Shown: positions 37,243 to 46,653, counted from the first letter of the stretch. The stretch is 64,000 nucleotides of DNA from Bittarella massiliensis (ex Durand et al. 2017) (GCF_001486165.1 NZ_LN908976.1:1-64000); one strand, 5' to 3'. Notes: a model not told the origin generated them from the sequence alone. A program made the numbers and translations.

Positions 37243-38253
37243 TCACATCCCCAGCACCCAGAAGACCGCCAGCACGCAGCCGGCCAGGGCCACCAGGGAA
37301 AAGACCGTCACGATCTTGACCTCGCTCCACCCGCTCATCTCGAAGTGGTGGTGGATGGGGGCCATCTTGAAGACCCGCTTGTGGGTCAGCTTGTAGCAGC
37401 CGATCTGGATGATGTCCGAGAGGGTCTCGCAGATGTAGACGATCCCGGTGAAGACCAGCACCACCGGCAGCCCGATGCCAAAGGCCATGGCCACCACGAT
37501 GCCCCCCAAAAAGAGGGAGCCGGTGTCCCCCATAAAGACCTTGGCGGGGTGGAAGTTGTAGAGCAGGTAGCCGATGCAGCCGCCGGCCACCGCCGCAGCC
37601 AGCAGGGTGAACCCGGCATAGCCCAAAATCCCCGAGAGGACCAGGAAGCCCAAAGCCACCACAAAGGTCACCGAGCCCGAGAGCCCGTCGATGCCGTCGG
37701 TGAGGTTGACGGCGTTGACCGTGCCCACAATGATGAAGAGGGCCACCGGCCAGTAGAGCCAACCCAGTTCCACCGCGCCGAAGAAGGGGAGGCGCAGGGC
37801 GGTGGAGCGGCTGCCGGAGAAGTAGAGGGCCATCAGGTAGACCGCGCCGATGAGCAGCTGCAGCAGGAACTTCTCCCGCGCCCGCAGCCCCATGTTGCGC
37901 TTTTTCACCACCGAGATGTAGTCGTCCAAAAAGCCGACAAAGCCAAAGCCCAGGGCCATCAAAATGCCGTAGATCAGCCGGCTCCACTGCTGGGCGCCCA
38001 CCGTCTGCAGGGCGGTCTTATCCCCCCAAAACAGGGTGCAGGCCCCCAGGGCGGTGGCCACCACGATGCCGATGATGAACATGATGCCCCCCATGGTGGG
38101 GGTGCCGCCCTTGTCCTTGTGCCAGGTGGGGCCGATCTCCTTGATGGTCTGGCCGTAGTGCAGCCGCTTTAAAAAGGGGATCAAAAAATACCCGGTGACG
38201 GCGGTGATGACAAAGGCGGACACCGCCGCCAATACCACTGGTAGTTGACTCAT
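37243..38253 (-). CDS. mraY: phospho-N-acetylmuramoyl-pentapeptide transferase
   Basis: A 336 aa polytopic enzyme that transfers phospho-MurNAc-pentapeptide to undecaprenyl phosphate, forming lipid I. The active-site segments are present: GPTWHKDKGGTPTMGG, GFLDDYISVVKKRNMGL, NLTDGIDGLSG and APIHHHFEMSGWSE. Length and about ten helices match the family. It is a member of the division/cell-wall cluster. Confidence 0.96.
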   Translation of the reverse strand: MSQLPVVLAAVSAFVITAVTGYFLIPFLKRLHYGQTIKEIGPTWHKDKGGTPTMGGIMFIIGIVVATALGACTLFWGDKTALQTVGAQQWSRLIYGILMALGFGFVGFLDDYISVVKKRNMGLRAREKFLLQLLIGAVYLMALYFSGSRSTALRLPFFGAVELGWLYWPVALFIIVGTVNAVNLTDGIDGLSGSVTFVVALGFLVLSGILGYAGFTLLAAAVAGGCIGYLLYNFHPAKVFMGDTGSLFLGGIVVAMAFGIGLPVVLVFTGIVYICETLSDIIQIGCYKLTHKRVFKMAPIHHHFEMSGWSEVKIVTVFSLVALAGCVLAVFWVLGM

Positions 38254-38334
38254 TGCTTCCCTCCCGGCAGCGCCCAGGGCGCCGCCTTCTCCTCTCTTTT
38301 TGCCCGTTTTTTCCGGCTTCTATTCCAAATCGGG

Positions 38335-39708
38335 TCACTCCATCGCCCCGTAGACGATCTCCAGCACCTCTTCCAGCTTCATCCCCCGGCTGCCCTTGAC
38401 CAAAACGCAGTCCCCGGGGGCCAGCCAGCGGCAGAGCTCCTCGGCCAGCCGGTCCTTTTCATCAAAGCAGAAAACCGCCTTGCAGCCGGCCTCCCTCGCC
38501 CCTTGGGCGATCAGCCGGGCCTGCTCCCCGTAGCAAAACAGGGCGTCGATCCCCTCGGCCGCCGCGTCCCTGCCCACTTGCCGGTGCATCTGGGCGGAGT
38601 GCTCGCCCAGCTCCAGCATGTCGGCCAGGACGGCGGCCTTGCGGGCGCCGCCGAAATTCTGCCCCAACAGGGCGAGGCTGGCCCGCATCGAGTCGGGGCT
38701 GGCGTTGTAGCAGTCCTCGATGACGGTGATGCCCGCCAGCTTCTTTACCCGCTGGCGCATGCCGGCGGTCTGGTAGTCCTCCAGCCCCGCCACCGCCGCC
38801 GCCCGCTCAAAGCCAAAGGCCTCGGCCGCCCCCAGGGCCAGCAGGGCGTCGTAGACGTTGTGCTGCCCCAGGCAGGGGATGCAGGCGGGGTAGGCCGCGC
38901 CATCGGCATAGTGTACCACAAAGTGGGTGCGGTCGGTGTCGGAAGAGAGGGCGTCGGCCCAGATGTCGGCGTCCCGGTCGCACAGGGAGATGCGGATGAT
39001 CCGCCGGGCGCCGTCGGCCCGCTCCACGGTGGAGAGCAGGTCGTTGTCCTCGTTGAGGACCAGGGTGCGCACCCCCTGCAGCCCCCGGGTGATGCTCAAT
39101 TTCTCGGTGAGGATGTTCTCCCGGGTGCCCAGCTTCTCCAGGTGGGAGACGCCGATGTTGGTGAGCACCGCCACCTCGGGGCGCACCGCCCGGGTCATGG
39201 GCTCGATCTCGCCAAAGCCGCTCATCCCCATCTCGATGACCGCCAGCCGGGTGTCGTCCGTCAGCCCAAAGAGGGTGCGGGGCATCCCAATCTCGTTGTT
39301 CTGGTTGCCCTCGGTCTTGAGGGTCTTGCCAAAGGGGGAGAGGGCGGCGTAGAGCATCTCCTTGGTGGTGGTCTTGCCCACGCTGCCGGTGACCCCCACG
39401 CAGCGCACGTCAAAGAGCTGGCGGTAGAGCCCGCCGATCTGGATCATGGCGTCCAGGGTGTTGGGGCAGACCAGGCAGGGTCTGCCCTCCACGGCAAAGG
39501 CCGGGTCGGAGAGGACGGCGGCCGCCGCCCCCTTTTCAAAGGCCTGGGCCACAAAGGCGTGGCCGTCAAAGCGCTCCCCCCGGATGGCCACGAAGAGGCT
39601 CCCCTCCCCGATGGCGCGGGTGTCGCTGCTGACATCACAAACCGTCAGCTCCCCGGTGTACGAGGCGCCGATGGCCTCGGCGATCGCCTGTAAGCGCAGC
39701 GGTTTCAT
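38335..39708 (-). CDS. murF: UDP-MurNAc-tripeptide:D-Ala-D-Ala ligase
   Basis: A 457 aa Mur ligase that adds D-Ala-D-Ala to UDP-MurNAc-tripeptide. The ATP loop is VTGSVGKTTTKEML, the Mg/carbamate region is TEGNQNNEIGMP, and the C-terminal ligase motif is VIEDCYNASPDSM. ATG at 39708 overlaps the murE stop by 4 nt, so the two are translationally coupled. The N-terminal domain boundary fits the usual MurF length. Confidence 0.96.
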   Translation of the reverse strand: MKPLRLQAIAEAIGASYTGELTVCDVSSDTRAIGEGSLFVAIRGERFDGHAFVAQAFEKGAAAAVLSDPAFAVEGRPCLVCPNTLDAMIQIGGLYRQLFDVRCVGVTGSVGKTTTKEMLYAALSPFGKTLKTEGNQNNEIGMPRTLFGLTDDTRLAVIEMGMSGFGEIEPMTRAVRPEVAVLTNIGVSHLEKLGTRENILTEKLSITRGLQGVRTLVLNEDNDLLSTVERADGARRIIRISLCDRDADIWADALSSDTDRTHFVVHYADGAAYPACIPCLGQHNVYDALLALGAAEAFGFERAAAVAGLEDYQTAGMRQRVKKLAGITVIEDCYNASPDSMRASLALLGQNFGGARKAAVLADMLELGEHSAQMHRQVGRDAAAEGIDALFCYGEQARLIAQGAREAGCKAVFCFDEKDRLAEELCRWLAPGDCVLVKGSRGMKLEEVLEIVYGAME

Positions 39709-41150
39709 GGGCGCTCCCTCCTCTCTTCCAGGGCCCGCTTGACGATCTCGTGCTCGTCGAAGTAGACGGTGCAGGTGTCGATGGCCTGGTAGTTTTCGTG
39801 TCCCTTCCCGCAGAGGACCACCACGTCCCCCGGCCCGGCCTCGTCGATGGCCCAGCGGATGGCGTAGTAGCGGTCCACCTCCAGGTGGTAGGGGACGCCC
39901 CGGTCCCGCACCCCGGCGACGGTGTCCTCCAAAATCACATAGGGGTCCTCGTCCCGGGGATTGTCCGAGGAGATGACCATCAAGTCGGCGAAGTCGGCCA
40001 CCGTGTTCGCCATCTTGGGGCGCTTGGTGCGGTCGCGCTTGCCCGCGCAGCCGAAGAGGACGATCAGCCGCCGCTTGACAAAGGGCTTGATGGTCTCCAG
40101 CAGGTTTTGCAGGGCGTCGGGGGTGTGGGCGAAGTCGCAGATGACGGTGAAGTCGCCGCTGTAAAGCACCTCCGCCCGGCCATAGACCCCCTTGCAGTGG
40201 CAGAGGCCCTTGGCCACCACCGCCAGGGGCAGCCCCAGGGAGAGGCAGACCCCGGCCACGCTCAGGACGTTGTAGACGGAGAAGAGGCCGGGCATCTTGA
40301 TGTCCACCGGGCAGCGCTCCCCCCGGTAGCAGAGGGTGAAGGAGACCCCGTCGGCCCGCTGGCAGATGTCGCTGGCCGTCAGATCGGCCTCTCCCTGGGC
40401 CGAGCAGGTCAGCACTGGGATGCCGGCCAACTGGGGGATGCGGCGGCCGTAAGGGCAGTCGAGGTTGGTGACCGCCTGCCGGCACTGGGCGAAGAGTTTG
40501 GCCTTGGCCTGAAAGTAGTTTTCCAGGGTGCCGTGGTAGTCCAGGTGGTCCTGGGAGAGGTTGGTGAATGCCCCCACCTGAAAGGTGACCCCGGCCAGCC
40601 GGTTTTGGTCCAGCGCCTGGGAGCTGGCCTCCATCACCGCGTACTCGCACCCCGCCCGGCACATGTTGGCCAGCAGGCCGTGCAGGTCGTCGGGCTCGGG
40701 GGTGGTGAATTTGGCCGGCAGCTTCACCTCGCCGATCTCGTTTTGAATGGTGCCGATGAGCCCCACCTTGGCGCCGGTGTACTCCAGCACCTGTTTGATG
40801 AGGGTGGTGACGGTGGTCTTGCCGTTGGTGCCGGTGACGGCGATCATCTTGAGCCGGTCGGCGGGAAAGCCGTTGAAGGCCGCGCAGAGGGCGCCGTAAG
40901 CCGCGCGGGTGTCCTCCACCAGCAGTTGGCAGGGCAGCCCCAGGTCCCGCTGGGCCACCACGCAGACAGCCCCCTTCTCCACCGCCTGGGCGGCAAAGTC
41001 GTGGCCGTCGGCGCTGCCGCCGACGATGCAGCAAAAGACGCTGCCCTCCACCGCCTTGCGGGAGTTGGACACCACCGACGCCACCTGGGCGCCGCCGGCA
41101 GCGGCCGGGGCGGGCAGCCCCGCCGCCTGTAAGAGTTCTGCTAAAACCAT
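39705..41150 (-). CDS. murE: UDP-MurNAc-tripeptide synthetase (meso-diaminopimelate type)
   Basis: A 481 aa Mur ligase adding the third residue of the stem peptide. The P-loop is VTGTNGKTTV, and the substrate loop reads SSDNPRDEDP. DNPR is the motif for meso-diaminopimelate rather than lysine, so I infer mDAP-type peptidoglycan. ATG at 41150 follows GGAGG. It overlaps murF by 4 nt. Confidence 0.96.
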   Translation of the reverse strand: MVLAELLQAAGLPAPAAAGGAQVASVVSNSRKAVEGSVFCCIVGGSADGHDFAAQAVEKGAVCVVAQRDLGLPCQLLVEDTRAAYGALCAAFNGFPADRLKMIAVTGTNGKTTVTTLIKQVLEYTGAKVGLIGTIQNEIGEVKLPAKFTTPEPDDLHGLLANMCRAGCEYAVMEASSQALDQNRLAGVTFQVGAFTNLSQDHLDYHGTLENYFQAKAKLFAQCRQAVTNLDCPYGRRIPQLAGIPVLTCSAQGEADLTASDICQRADGVSFTLCYRGERCPVDIKMPGLFSVYNVLSVAGVCLSLGLPLAVVAKGLCHCKGVYGRAEVLYSGDFTVICDFAHTPDALQNLLETIKPFVKRRLIVLFGCAGKRDRTKRPKMANTVADFADLMVISSDNPRDEDPYVILEDTVAGVRDRGVPYHLEVDRYYAIRWAIDEAGPGDVVVLCGKGHENYQAIDTCTVYFDEHEIVKRALEERRERP

Positions 41151-41323
41151 TGCGCTACTGCCTCCAACCGTTTTGGATTTCCGGGTCATGGCGCCTCTGC
41201 CCGCCCCGCCAAACGGGGGCGGAGAGGCCGCCCTTCTGGGGGGGTGAAAGAGCCCCCCTAAAAGTAAATAGTATACTCTATTTTGCCCGCCAATGCAAAA
41301 CGGGCCGTCTTTTTTTGCAGGGG

Positions 41324-43537
41324 CTAGTCGGCGGTGTCGTCGCTGACGGTCTTATCCCGCAGCTCCACCGTGACCACCGTGCCGATGGGCACTTCCTCCC
41401 CCTCGGCCACCGACTGGGCCACCGAGACCGAGCCGGTGTTGTCCGAGCCGCCGCCGGAAAATTTGATGTTGATCTTGGCGTTGGTGGCCACCTGGTTGAC
41501 GGTGGAGGCCGACATCCCCACCAGGTTGGGCACCCGGGTCATGGTCTGCTCGGCGTCCTCCTCGGTGTAGAGGGTGATGGTGGAGCCCGCCGGGATGGCG
41601 GTGCCCGCCGCCGGGTACTGCTTGACGACCGAGTCGCCGTTGCCGACCTTGTTGTACTTGAAGCCCTTGGCCCGCAGGTCGGTCTCGGCCGCCTCCACCG
41701 TCTTGTCGGTGACCTTGGGGGCCGACACCATGGCCGCGGCGTCCCCCTCCTCGTACTGGGGGTCGATGCCGATGTAGGGCAGGATGTCCGCCATCAGCTT
41801 GCCCACCGACGGCGCCACCAGCGAGGAGCCGTAGATGCTGTAAGAGTGGGCCTCGTCCAGGAACATCAGCACCAGGATCTGGGGATCGTCCACCGGGGCG
41901 AAGGCCAGGAAGGAGGCCACGTAGGACGACTCCTGCCCGGAGCTCAGCTTCTGGGAGGTGCCGGACTTGCCGCCGATGCGAAAGCCCTTGACGTAGGCGT
42001 TTTTGCCCGAGGCGTTGGGGTCGGCGATGACGTGTTCCATGATCTCGGCGATCTGCTTGGAGGTGGACTCGCTGATGACCTGGCGCACCTCGGTGGGCTC
42101 GTAGTTTTCCACCACGTTGCCGTCTTTGTCCTGGATCTGCTTGACCACATGGGGCTGGTAGAGGTGCCCGCCGTTGACCACGGCGCACATGGCGGTGGCC
42201 ATCTGCAGCGGGGTCACCGAGTTGGTCTGGCCAAAGGAGCTGGAGGCCAGGTCCACGGCGCTGAAGGTCTGGTGGTAGATGCTCTGCGCCTCGCCGGGCA
42301 GGTCGATGCCGGTCTTTTCGGTGAAGCCGAAGGCCTTGAAGTAGGTGGCGAACTTCTCCGCCCCCAGCTTTTCGGCGGTCATCATGAAGCCGGGGTTGCA
42401 GGAGTTCTTCATGATCTCCATGAAGTTCTGCTGCCCGTGGCCGCCCTTGGCGTAGCTGGCGCACTTGATCATCCGCCCGGCGACCATGTAGTAGCCCGGG
42501 CAGTAAAAGCCGCTGTCCTGGCTCACGACCCCCTCCTCGAGGGCGGCGGAGGCGGTGATGGGTTTAAAGACCGAGCCGGGCTCGTAGAGGTCGTTGAGGA
42601 CCTTGTTGCGCCACTGGCGGGAGCGCTCGTTGGCGAGGGCGGTCTTGAGTTCGTCCCCTTCCAAATTGGCCACCCGCTCCTGGGCGGCCGGGTCGTAGAG
42701 CTCCATCGGCTCGTTGGGGTCAAAGTCGGGCTTGGTGGCCATGGCGAGGATCTCGCCGGTCTTGACGTTCATGACGATGCCGCCGCCCCGCTCGGAGGCG
42801 TGGTGTTCGTCCACCGCCTCTTGGAGATATTTCTCCAGATAGTGCTGGATGACCTCGTCGATGGTGAGGACCACCGTGTTGCCCTGCACCGCGTCGTAGA
42901 TCTTTTCGTACTCGAAATCCATCTCGGTGCCGCGGGCGTTCTTGGCCGAAACCACCCGCCCCGGGGTGCCGGTGAGGTATTTGTCGTAGTAGCTCTCGAC
43001 CCCGGCCAGGCCCTGGTTGTCGCTGCCGACAAAGCCCAGCACGGTGGAGCAGAAGTTGCCGTAGGGGTAGTAGCGCTTGGTGTCCTCGGCGGTGTAGATG
43101 GCGCCGATCTTGTTCTCGCTGGCAAACTGGAGCACCTTGTCGACGGTCTCTTTGTCCACCTTTTTCTTGAGGTACTCGTGGAAGTTGCTCTTGTGGCTCT
43201 TCTCTAGGATCTCGTCCTTCTCGACCTCTAAAATGGCAGAGAGCCCGGAGGCGATCAGTTCCCTCTGGGCGTCGTCTTTGATGTCGTTGGGGGAGAGGAT
43301 GACGTTCCACACCGTGTTGGAGGTGGCCAAAACGTTGCCGTTTCGGTCGGTGATGTCGCCCCGGGTGGGGTTGATGACCGTGTCGCGCAGCTGCTGTTCA
43401 CTGGCCAGGTCGCGGTATTCCTTTCCCTTGAAGATCTGTATATTCACCAGGCTGCCGAACACGGTGCCAAAGCCGATGATCACCACCAAAAAGAGGATGA
43501 TATAGACCCGCATGTGCATCTTTTTCGTCGGTTTCAT
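41324..43537 (-). CDS. spoVD: class B penicillin-binding protein with PASTA domains (SpoVD/FtsI type)
   Basis: A 737 aa transpeptidase. A membrane anchor at about residues 9-30 precedes a dimerisation domain (DTVINPTRGDITDRNG). The transpeptidase has catalytic Ser322 (SVFK), an SxN motif (SCN) and KSGTS. Two C-terminal PASTA-like repeats (about 590-735) may bind muropeptide. It cross-links peptidoglycan at the septum or spore cortex. The name SpoVD is by architecture and cluster position; it could equally be the division PBP FtsI/Pbp2B. ATG 43537 is chosen from family length. Confidence 0.92.
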   Translation of the reverse strand: MKPTKKMHMRVYIILFLVVIIGFGTVFGSLVNIQIFKGKEYRDLASEQQLRDTVINPTRGDITDRNGNVLATSNTVWNVILSPNDIKDDAQRELIASGLSAILEVEKDEILEKSHKSNFHEYLKKKVDKETVDKVLQFASENKIGAIYTAEDTKRYYPYGNFCSTVLGFVGSDNQGLAGVESYYDKYLTGTPGRVVSAKNARGTEMDFEYEKIYDAVQGNTVVLTIDEVIQHYLEKYLQEAVDEHHASERGGGIVMNVKTGEILAMATKPDFDPNEPMELYDPAAQERVANLEGDELKTALANERSRQWRNKVLNDLYEPGSVFKPITASAALEEGVVSQDSGFYCPGYYMVAGRMIKCASYAKGGHGQQNFMEIMKNSCNPGFMMTAEKLGAEKFATYFKAFGFTEKTGIDLPGEAQSIYHQTFSAVDLASSSFGQTNSVTPLQMATAMCAVVNGGHLYQPHVVKQIQDKDGNVVENYEPTEVRQVISESTSKQIAEIMEHVIADPNASGKNAYVKGFRIGGKSGTSQKLSSGQESSYVASFLAFAPVDDPQILVLMFLDEAHSYSIYGSSLVAPSVGKLMADILPYIGIDPQYEEGDAAAMVSAPKVTDKTVEAAETDLRAKGFKYNKVGNGDSVVKQYPAAGTAIPAGSTITLYTEEDAEQTMTRVPNLVGMSASTVNQVATNAKINIKFSGGGSDNTGSVSVAQSVAEGEEVPIGTVVTVELRDKTVSDDTAD

Positions 43538-43613
43538 AATGCAGCTCTCTGCCCCCTTTGCCAAAAAAAGGGTCAAGATTTTCTCTCAACCCTCTCAACT
43601 CATTCCTATTGGA

Positions 43614-44084
43614 TTAAAGGCCCAGGTATTCCTTTATTTTGCTGCCGATGGTCCCCAGGATGCCCTTGGCCGGGGAGTCGTTTTTTGCCACATAGACCTT
43701 GTTCTCCTGGTTGAGACTGACGTACTCGACCTGCTGGTTGTCCACCTTGACCAGCCCCAGGGTGTTCTGGGCGTATTCCTCCACGTGGGCGAGGGACATC
43801 TTGCTCTCCACCTGCATGTTCAGCCGGGTGGTCTCACTCTGGGTGCTCTCCAGTTCGGTCTTGGCCGCCCGCAGATCGTCTCCCAGCTCCACCAACTGCA
43901 CCCGGGAGTAGAGCATCATCCCCGCGAGGATGACCACCACCGCTGCCAGCAGGATCTTGGCCGCCGGGGTGCTCTTTTTCTGGGGCAGGGGCTTCTCATT
44001 TTTGATGACCCGCATCCGGGGCTCCCGGTTTTCAAAGAGCGACAGGTCGTAGGCCTGCGCCTCGCTGGTGTTTCGCATGATCAC
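43614..44084 (-). CDS. ftsL: FtsL-like cell division protein
   Basis: A 156 aa bitopic protein. The cytoplasmic N-terminus is about 42 residues, a membrane helix (AAKILLAAVVVILAGMMLYS) is at about 41-60, and a coiled coil at about 62-105 (LGDDLRAAKTELESTQSETTRL) follows. This is the FtsL/DivIC layout. Sequence conservation in this family is low, so the name rests on topology and its place between rsmH and the PBP gene. GTG at 44084 is better spaced from AGAGGA than ATG at 44078. Confidence 0.8.
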   Translation of the reverse strand: MIMRNTSEAQAYDLSLFENREPRMRVIKNEKPLPQKKSTPAAKILLAAVVVILAGMMLYSRVQLVELGDDLRAAKTELESTQSETTRLNMQVESKMSLAHVEEYAQNTLGLVKVDNQQVEYVSLNQENKVYVAKNDSPAKGILGTIGSKIKEYLGL

Positions 44085-44085
44085 T

Positions 44086-45048
44086 TCATCCTCTCTCCGT
44101 GGGAATGGGTCCGCCCGCCTCCGGCAGCTTTTCGATGACCCGCAGCTTGGCGCTGTGGCTGCGCGGGTTCTCGGCCAGCTCTTCCGGGGTGGCGGTGATG
44201 GGTTTCTTGTAAATCAGCCTGCCCCGCGGCTTCTTGCCGCAGACGCAGACGGGAAAGTCGGGCGGGCAGGTGCAGCCCACCGTCCAACTGGCGAACTGGC
44301 GCTTCACCATCCGGTCCTCCAGGGAGTGGAAGGTGATGACACAGAAGCGCCCGCCCGGGGCCAGCCGGTCAAAGATGGCCTCCATCCCGGCGGCCAGGCT
44401 CTCAAACTCCCCGTTGACCTCGATGCGGATGGCCTGAAAGGTCTGCCGGGCAGGATTTTTCTCTTTTCGCCGCACCGCGGGTGGAAGGGCCGACTTGACC
44501 GCTTCCACCAGCTGGGCGGTGGTTTCAATGGGGTGCTGTTCCCGGAGCCGCTCGATCTTGCGGGCGATCTGCCGGGCGTATTTCTCCTCGCCGTAGGCGA
44601 AGAGGATGCGGGTCAGTTCTTCGGGGGAATAGCCGTTGACCACGTCGTAGGCCGAGAGGCCGGACTGGCTCATCCGCATGTCCAGCGGGGCGTCCGCCCG
44701 GTAGGAAAACCCCCGCTCGGGGGTGTCCAGCTGGTGGGAGGAGACCCCCAGGTCCAGCAGGGCGCCGTCGATGGCCTTGATGCCCAGCTCGTCCAGGGCG
44801 GGGGCGGCGTTTTTAAAGTCCTCCTGCACCACCTGGGCGCAGGGGTAGGGGGCCAGCCGCGCGCTGGCGGTCTTGACCGCGTCGGGGTCCTTGTCCAGGG
44901 CGATGAGCCGGCCGGTCGTGAGCCGCTTGGCGATCTCCTGCGAGTGGCCGGCGCCGCCGGCCGTGCCGTCCAGGTAGATGCCGGCGGGGTCGATGGCCAG
45001 GTTTTCCAGGCACTCCCCCAGCAGCACCGGCTTGTGGGAAAATTCCAC
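44086..45048 (-). CDS. rsmH: 16S rRNA (cytosine1402-N4)-methyltransferase
   Basis: A 320 aa SAM-dependent methyltransferase (MraW) acting on the decoding site of 16S rRNA. Visible motifs are HKPVLLGECL, the SAM loop YLDGTAGGAGHS, DLGVSSHQLDTPERGFSYRADAPLDMRM and VITFHSLEDRMVK. GTG at 45048 has GGGGGAGAGAG upstream and fits the family N-terminus (VEFSHKPVLL). It is the second gene of the cluster. Confidence 0.96.
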   Translation of the reverse strand: MEFSHKPVLLGECLENLAIDPAGIYLDGTAGGAGHSQEIAKRLTTGRLIALDKDPDAVKTASARLAPYPCAQVVQEDFKNAAPALDELGIKAIDGALLDLGVSSHQLDTPERGFSYRADAPLDMRMSQSGLSAYDVVNGYSPEELTRILFAYGEEKYARQIARKIERLREQHPIETTAQLVEAVKSALPPAVRRKEKNPARQTFQAIRIEVNGEFESLAAGMEAIFDRLAPGGRFCVITFHSLEDRMVKRQFASWTVGCTCPPDFPVCVCGKKPRGRLIYKKPITATPEELAENPRSHSAKLRVIEKLPEAGGPIPTERG

Positions 45049-45071
45049 CGGCTCTCTCCCCCCTCTGCGGG

Positions 45072-45494
45072 CTAGAAGCCCAGCTCGTCCATGATCCCGG
45101 CGATGTCGTCGGAATCGAGTTTGGCGCACTCCGCATCCCAGCGGGACTTGTCCCAGATCTCGGCGTGGTTGGAGGCGCCGACCACCACCACGTCCTTTTC
45201 CAGCCCGGCGTATTCCCGCAGAGCCGCGGGCAGGAGAATCCGCCCCTGCTTGTCCGGCTCGCACTCCACCGCGCCCGCAAAGAGGATGCGCTGGAAGGGC
45301 CGGGCCTTGGACATGGGCAGGCCCTTGATCTTTTCGGCGAGGAGGTTCCACTCTTCGTAGGAATAGGCAGCCAGACAGGCGTCGCCCAGGCTTTTGGTCA
45401 CCACAAAGCGCACCCCTAAATCGTCCCGCAGCCGGGCCGGAAAGATCATCCGCCCCTTGGGGTCGATGTTGTGACTGTACTCCCCGATGAGCAT
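45072..45494 (-). CDS. mraZ: transcriptional regulator MraZ
   Basis: A 140 aa protein with two AbrB-like halves (MLIGEYSHNIDPKGRMIFPARLRDDLG and ECEPDKQGRILLPAALREYAG). MraZ binds its own promoter region and usually represses the division/cell-wall operon. ATG at 45494 sits after GGGGTGAGGAG. The leader contains two 10 bp repeats that look like its binding site. Confidence 0.96.
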   Translation of the reverse strand: MLIGEYSHNIDPKGRMIFPARLRDDLGVRFVVTKSLGDACLAAYSYEEWNLLAEKIKGLPMSKARPFQRILFAGAVECEPDKQGRILLPAALREYAGLEKDVVVVGASNHAEIWDKSRWDAECAKLDSDDIAGIMDELGF

Positions 45495-45528
45495 CTCCTC
45501 ACCCCCTTTGTGGTGTTTCGTGCCTTTT

Positions 45529-45548
45529 TCCACCACTTTTCACCACTT
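45529..45548 (-). promoter_or_regulatory. candidate MraZ operator
   Basis: Two adjacent 10 bp direct repeats on the minus strand, AAGTGGTGAA and AAGTGGTGGA, just downstream of the -10. The form resembles MraZ boxes (AAAGTGG or TGGGN repeats at helical spacing) reported in other bacteria. Assignment as an MraZ site is inference. Confidence 0.6.
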
Positions 45549-45554
45549 GAACCT

Positions 45555-45583
45555 ATTATAGGGCCCGTCCCCTCAAAAATCAA
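45555..45583 (-). promoter_or_regulatory. mraZ operon promoter
   Basis: Minus strand -35 TTGATT (45578-45583), 17 bp spacer, -10 TATAAT (45555-45560). Confidence 0.85.
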
Positions 45584-45791
45584 GGGCCGGGCTCGTTTTT
45601 TTGGAATGTTTACATTTCCAATTGTTTCCTTAACCGCCGTTTTTTCAGGTCGTTTTTCACAAAAACGACAGAAGAACACTTCTTTTTTGTGCGCTCTTTT
45701 CCAGTCCTTTCCTCTCTTCTCTGGGCGGTGGGGGAAAGTGGGGGACAGGGTCGCCGGTGGGAGGAAGGGGAGGTCTTTCCTTTTTTAGAGA

Positions 45792-45822
45792 GGCAAAGGG
45801 GGCATTGAGCGCCCCCTTTGCC
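45792..45822. other. inverted repeat at the start of the 22 bp array
   Basis: GGCAAAGGGGGC (45792-45803) is complementary to GCCCCCTTTGCC (45811-45822), the first array unit. The left arm is present once, while the right arm is repeated about 18 times. Confidence 0.75.
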
Positions 45823-46210
45823 GGGAGAGAGTGCCTCCTTTACCAGGAGAAAGCGTCCTCTTTGCCAGGATTGAGCGCCTCCTTTGCCAGGATTGAGCGC
45901 CCCCCCTTTGCCGGGATCGAGTGTCCCCTTTGCCGGGATCGAGTGTCCCCTTTGCCGGGATCGAGCGCCCCCTTTTCCGGGATCGAGCGCCCCCTTTTCC
46001 GGGATCGAGCGCCCCCTTTGTCAGGATCAAGTGCCTCCTTTGCCAGGATCGAGCGCTCCCTTTGCCAGGAGGGAGCGTCCTCTTTGCCGGGATCGAGCGC
46101 CCCCTTTGCTGGGATCGAGCGCCCCCTTTGCTGGGATCGAGCGCCCCCTTTGCTGGGATCGAGCGCTTCCTTTGCTGGGATCAAGCGCCCCCCTTTGCTA
46201 GGAGAGAGGG
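45811..46210. repeat. 22 bp minisatellite, about 18 copies
   Basis: Tandem units close to GCCCCCTTTGCCGGGATCGAGC, with point variants such as GTCCCC, GCCTCC, TTTGCT and TTTTCC. All units are 22 bp apart from a few 1-2 bp changes. As 22 is not a multiple of three, the long open frames across it are products of the repeat. There are no spacers, so it is not a CRISPR array. Confidence 0.92.
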
Positions 46211-46653
46211 GGCTGCGCGTTCGCCCGAGAGCCGCCCCCCTTTTTCTCCGGCCGGGCGTGCCCGGAAAACACAGGGCATATTCCCCTCCTGGACCGCCTT
46301 ATCCCCCAAAAGCGGTTTGCCACAAAAGCGCGCAGGGACGGCCGTTCAGAGGTGACTTCCCCCTTCTCCTCTCCACACCGCCACCGCCCGGCACCGGCGG
46401 AATGCCCCCCGCACGGCGGCGGCGCTCCGCCCCCTTCCCCGTGGGTGGGATCGAAAAAGCGAGGACGGCTCCCTCTCCAAATGGGGGGTTGCCACCCGGC
46501 AGAAGTTGCCGCAGACGGAAAGGGCGATTGCCTGCAAAGCCCCCCCTCCCCTCCTCCCTCTCCCGACCACAGCGGGGCAGGGTGGCTGGTACCGGCAGGC
46601 CGCCTCTCCCGCGCGACCGCGCCATCCCCCGCCGGTCAGTCGGGTCGGCCCGC
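46211..46653. other. gene-free GC-rich region
   Basis: Between the minisatellite and the terminator at 46654. I see no open frame with an RBS or a recognisable motif, and no RNA gene. The segment 45584-45791 on the other side of the array is likewise empty. Confidence 0.5.

Noticed and set aside
45811-46210. Possible CRISPR array
   Set aside because: Units are contiguous 22 bp repeats with no unique spacers and no cas genes nearby. It is a minisatellite.
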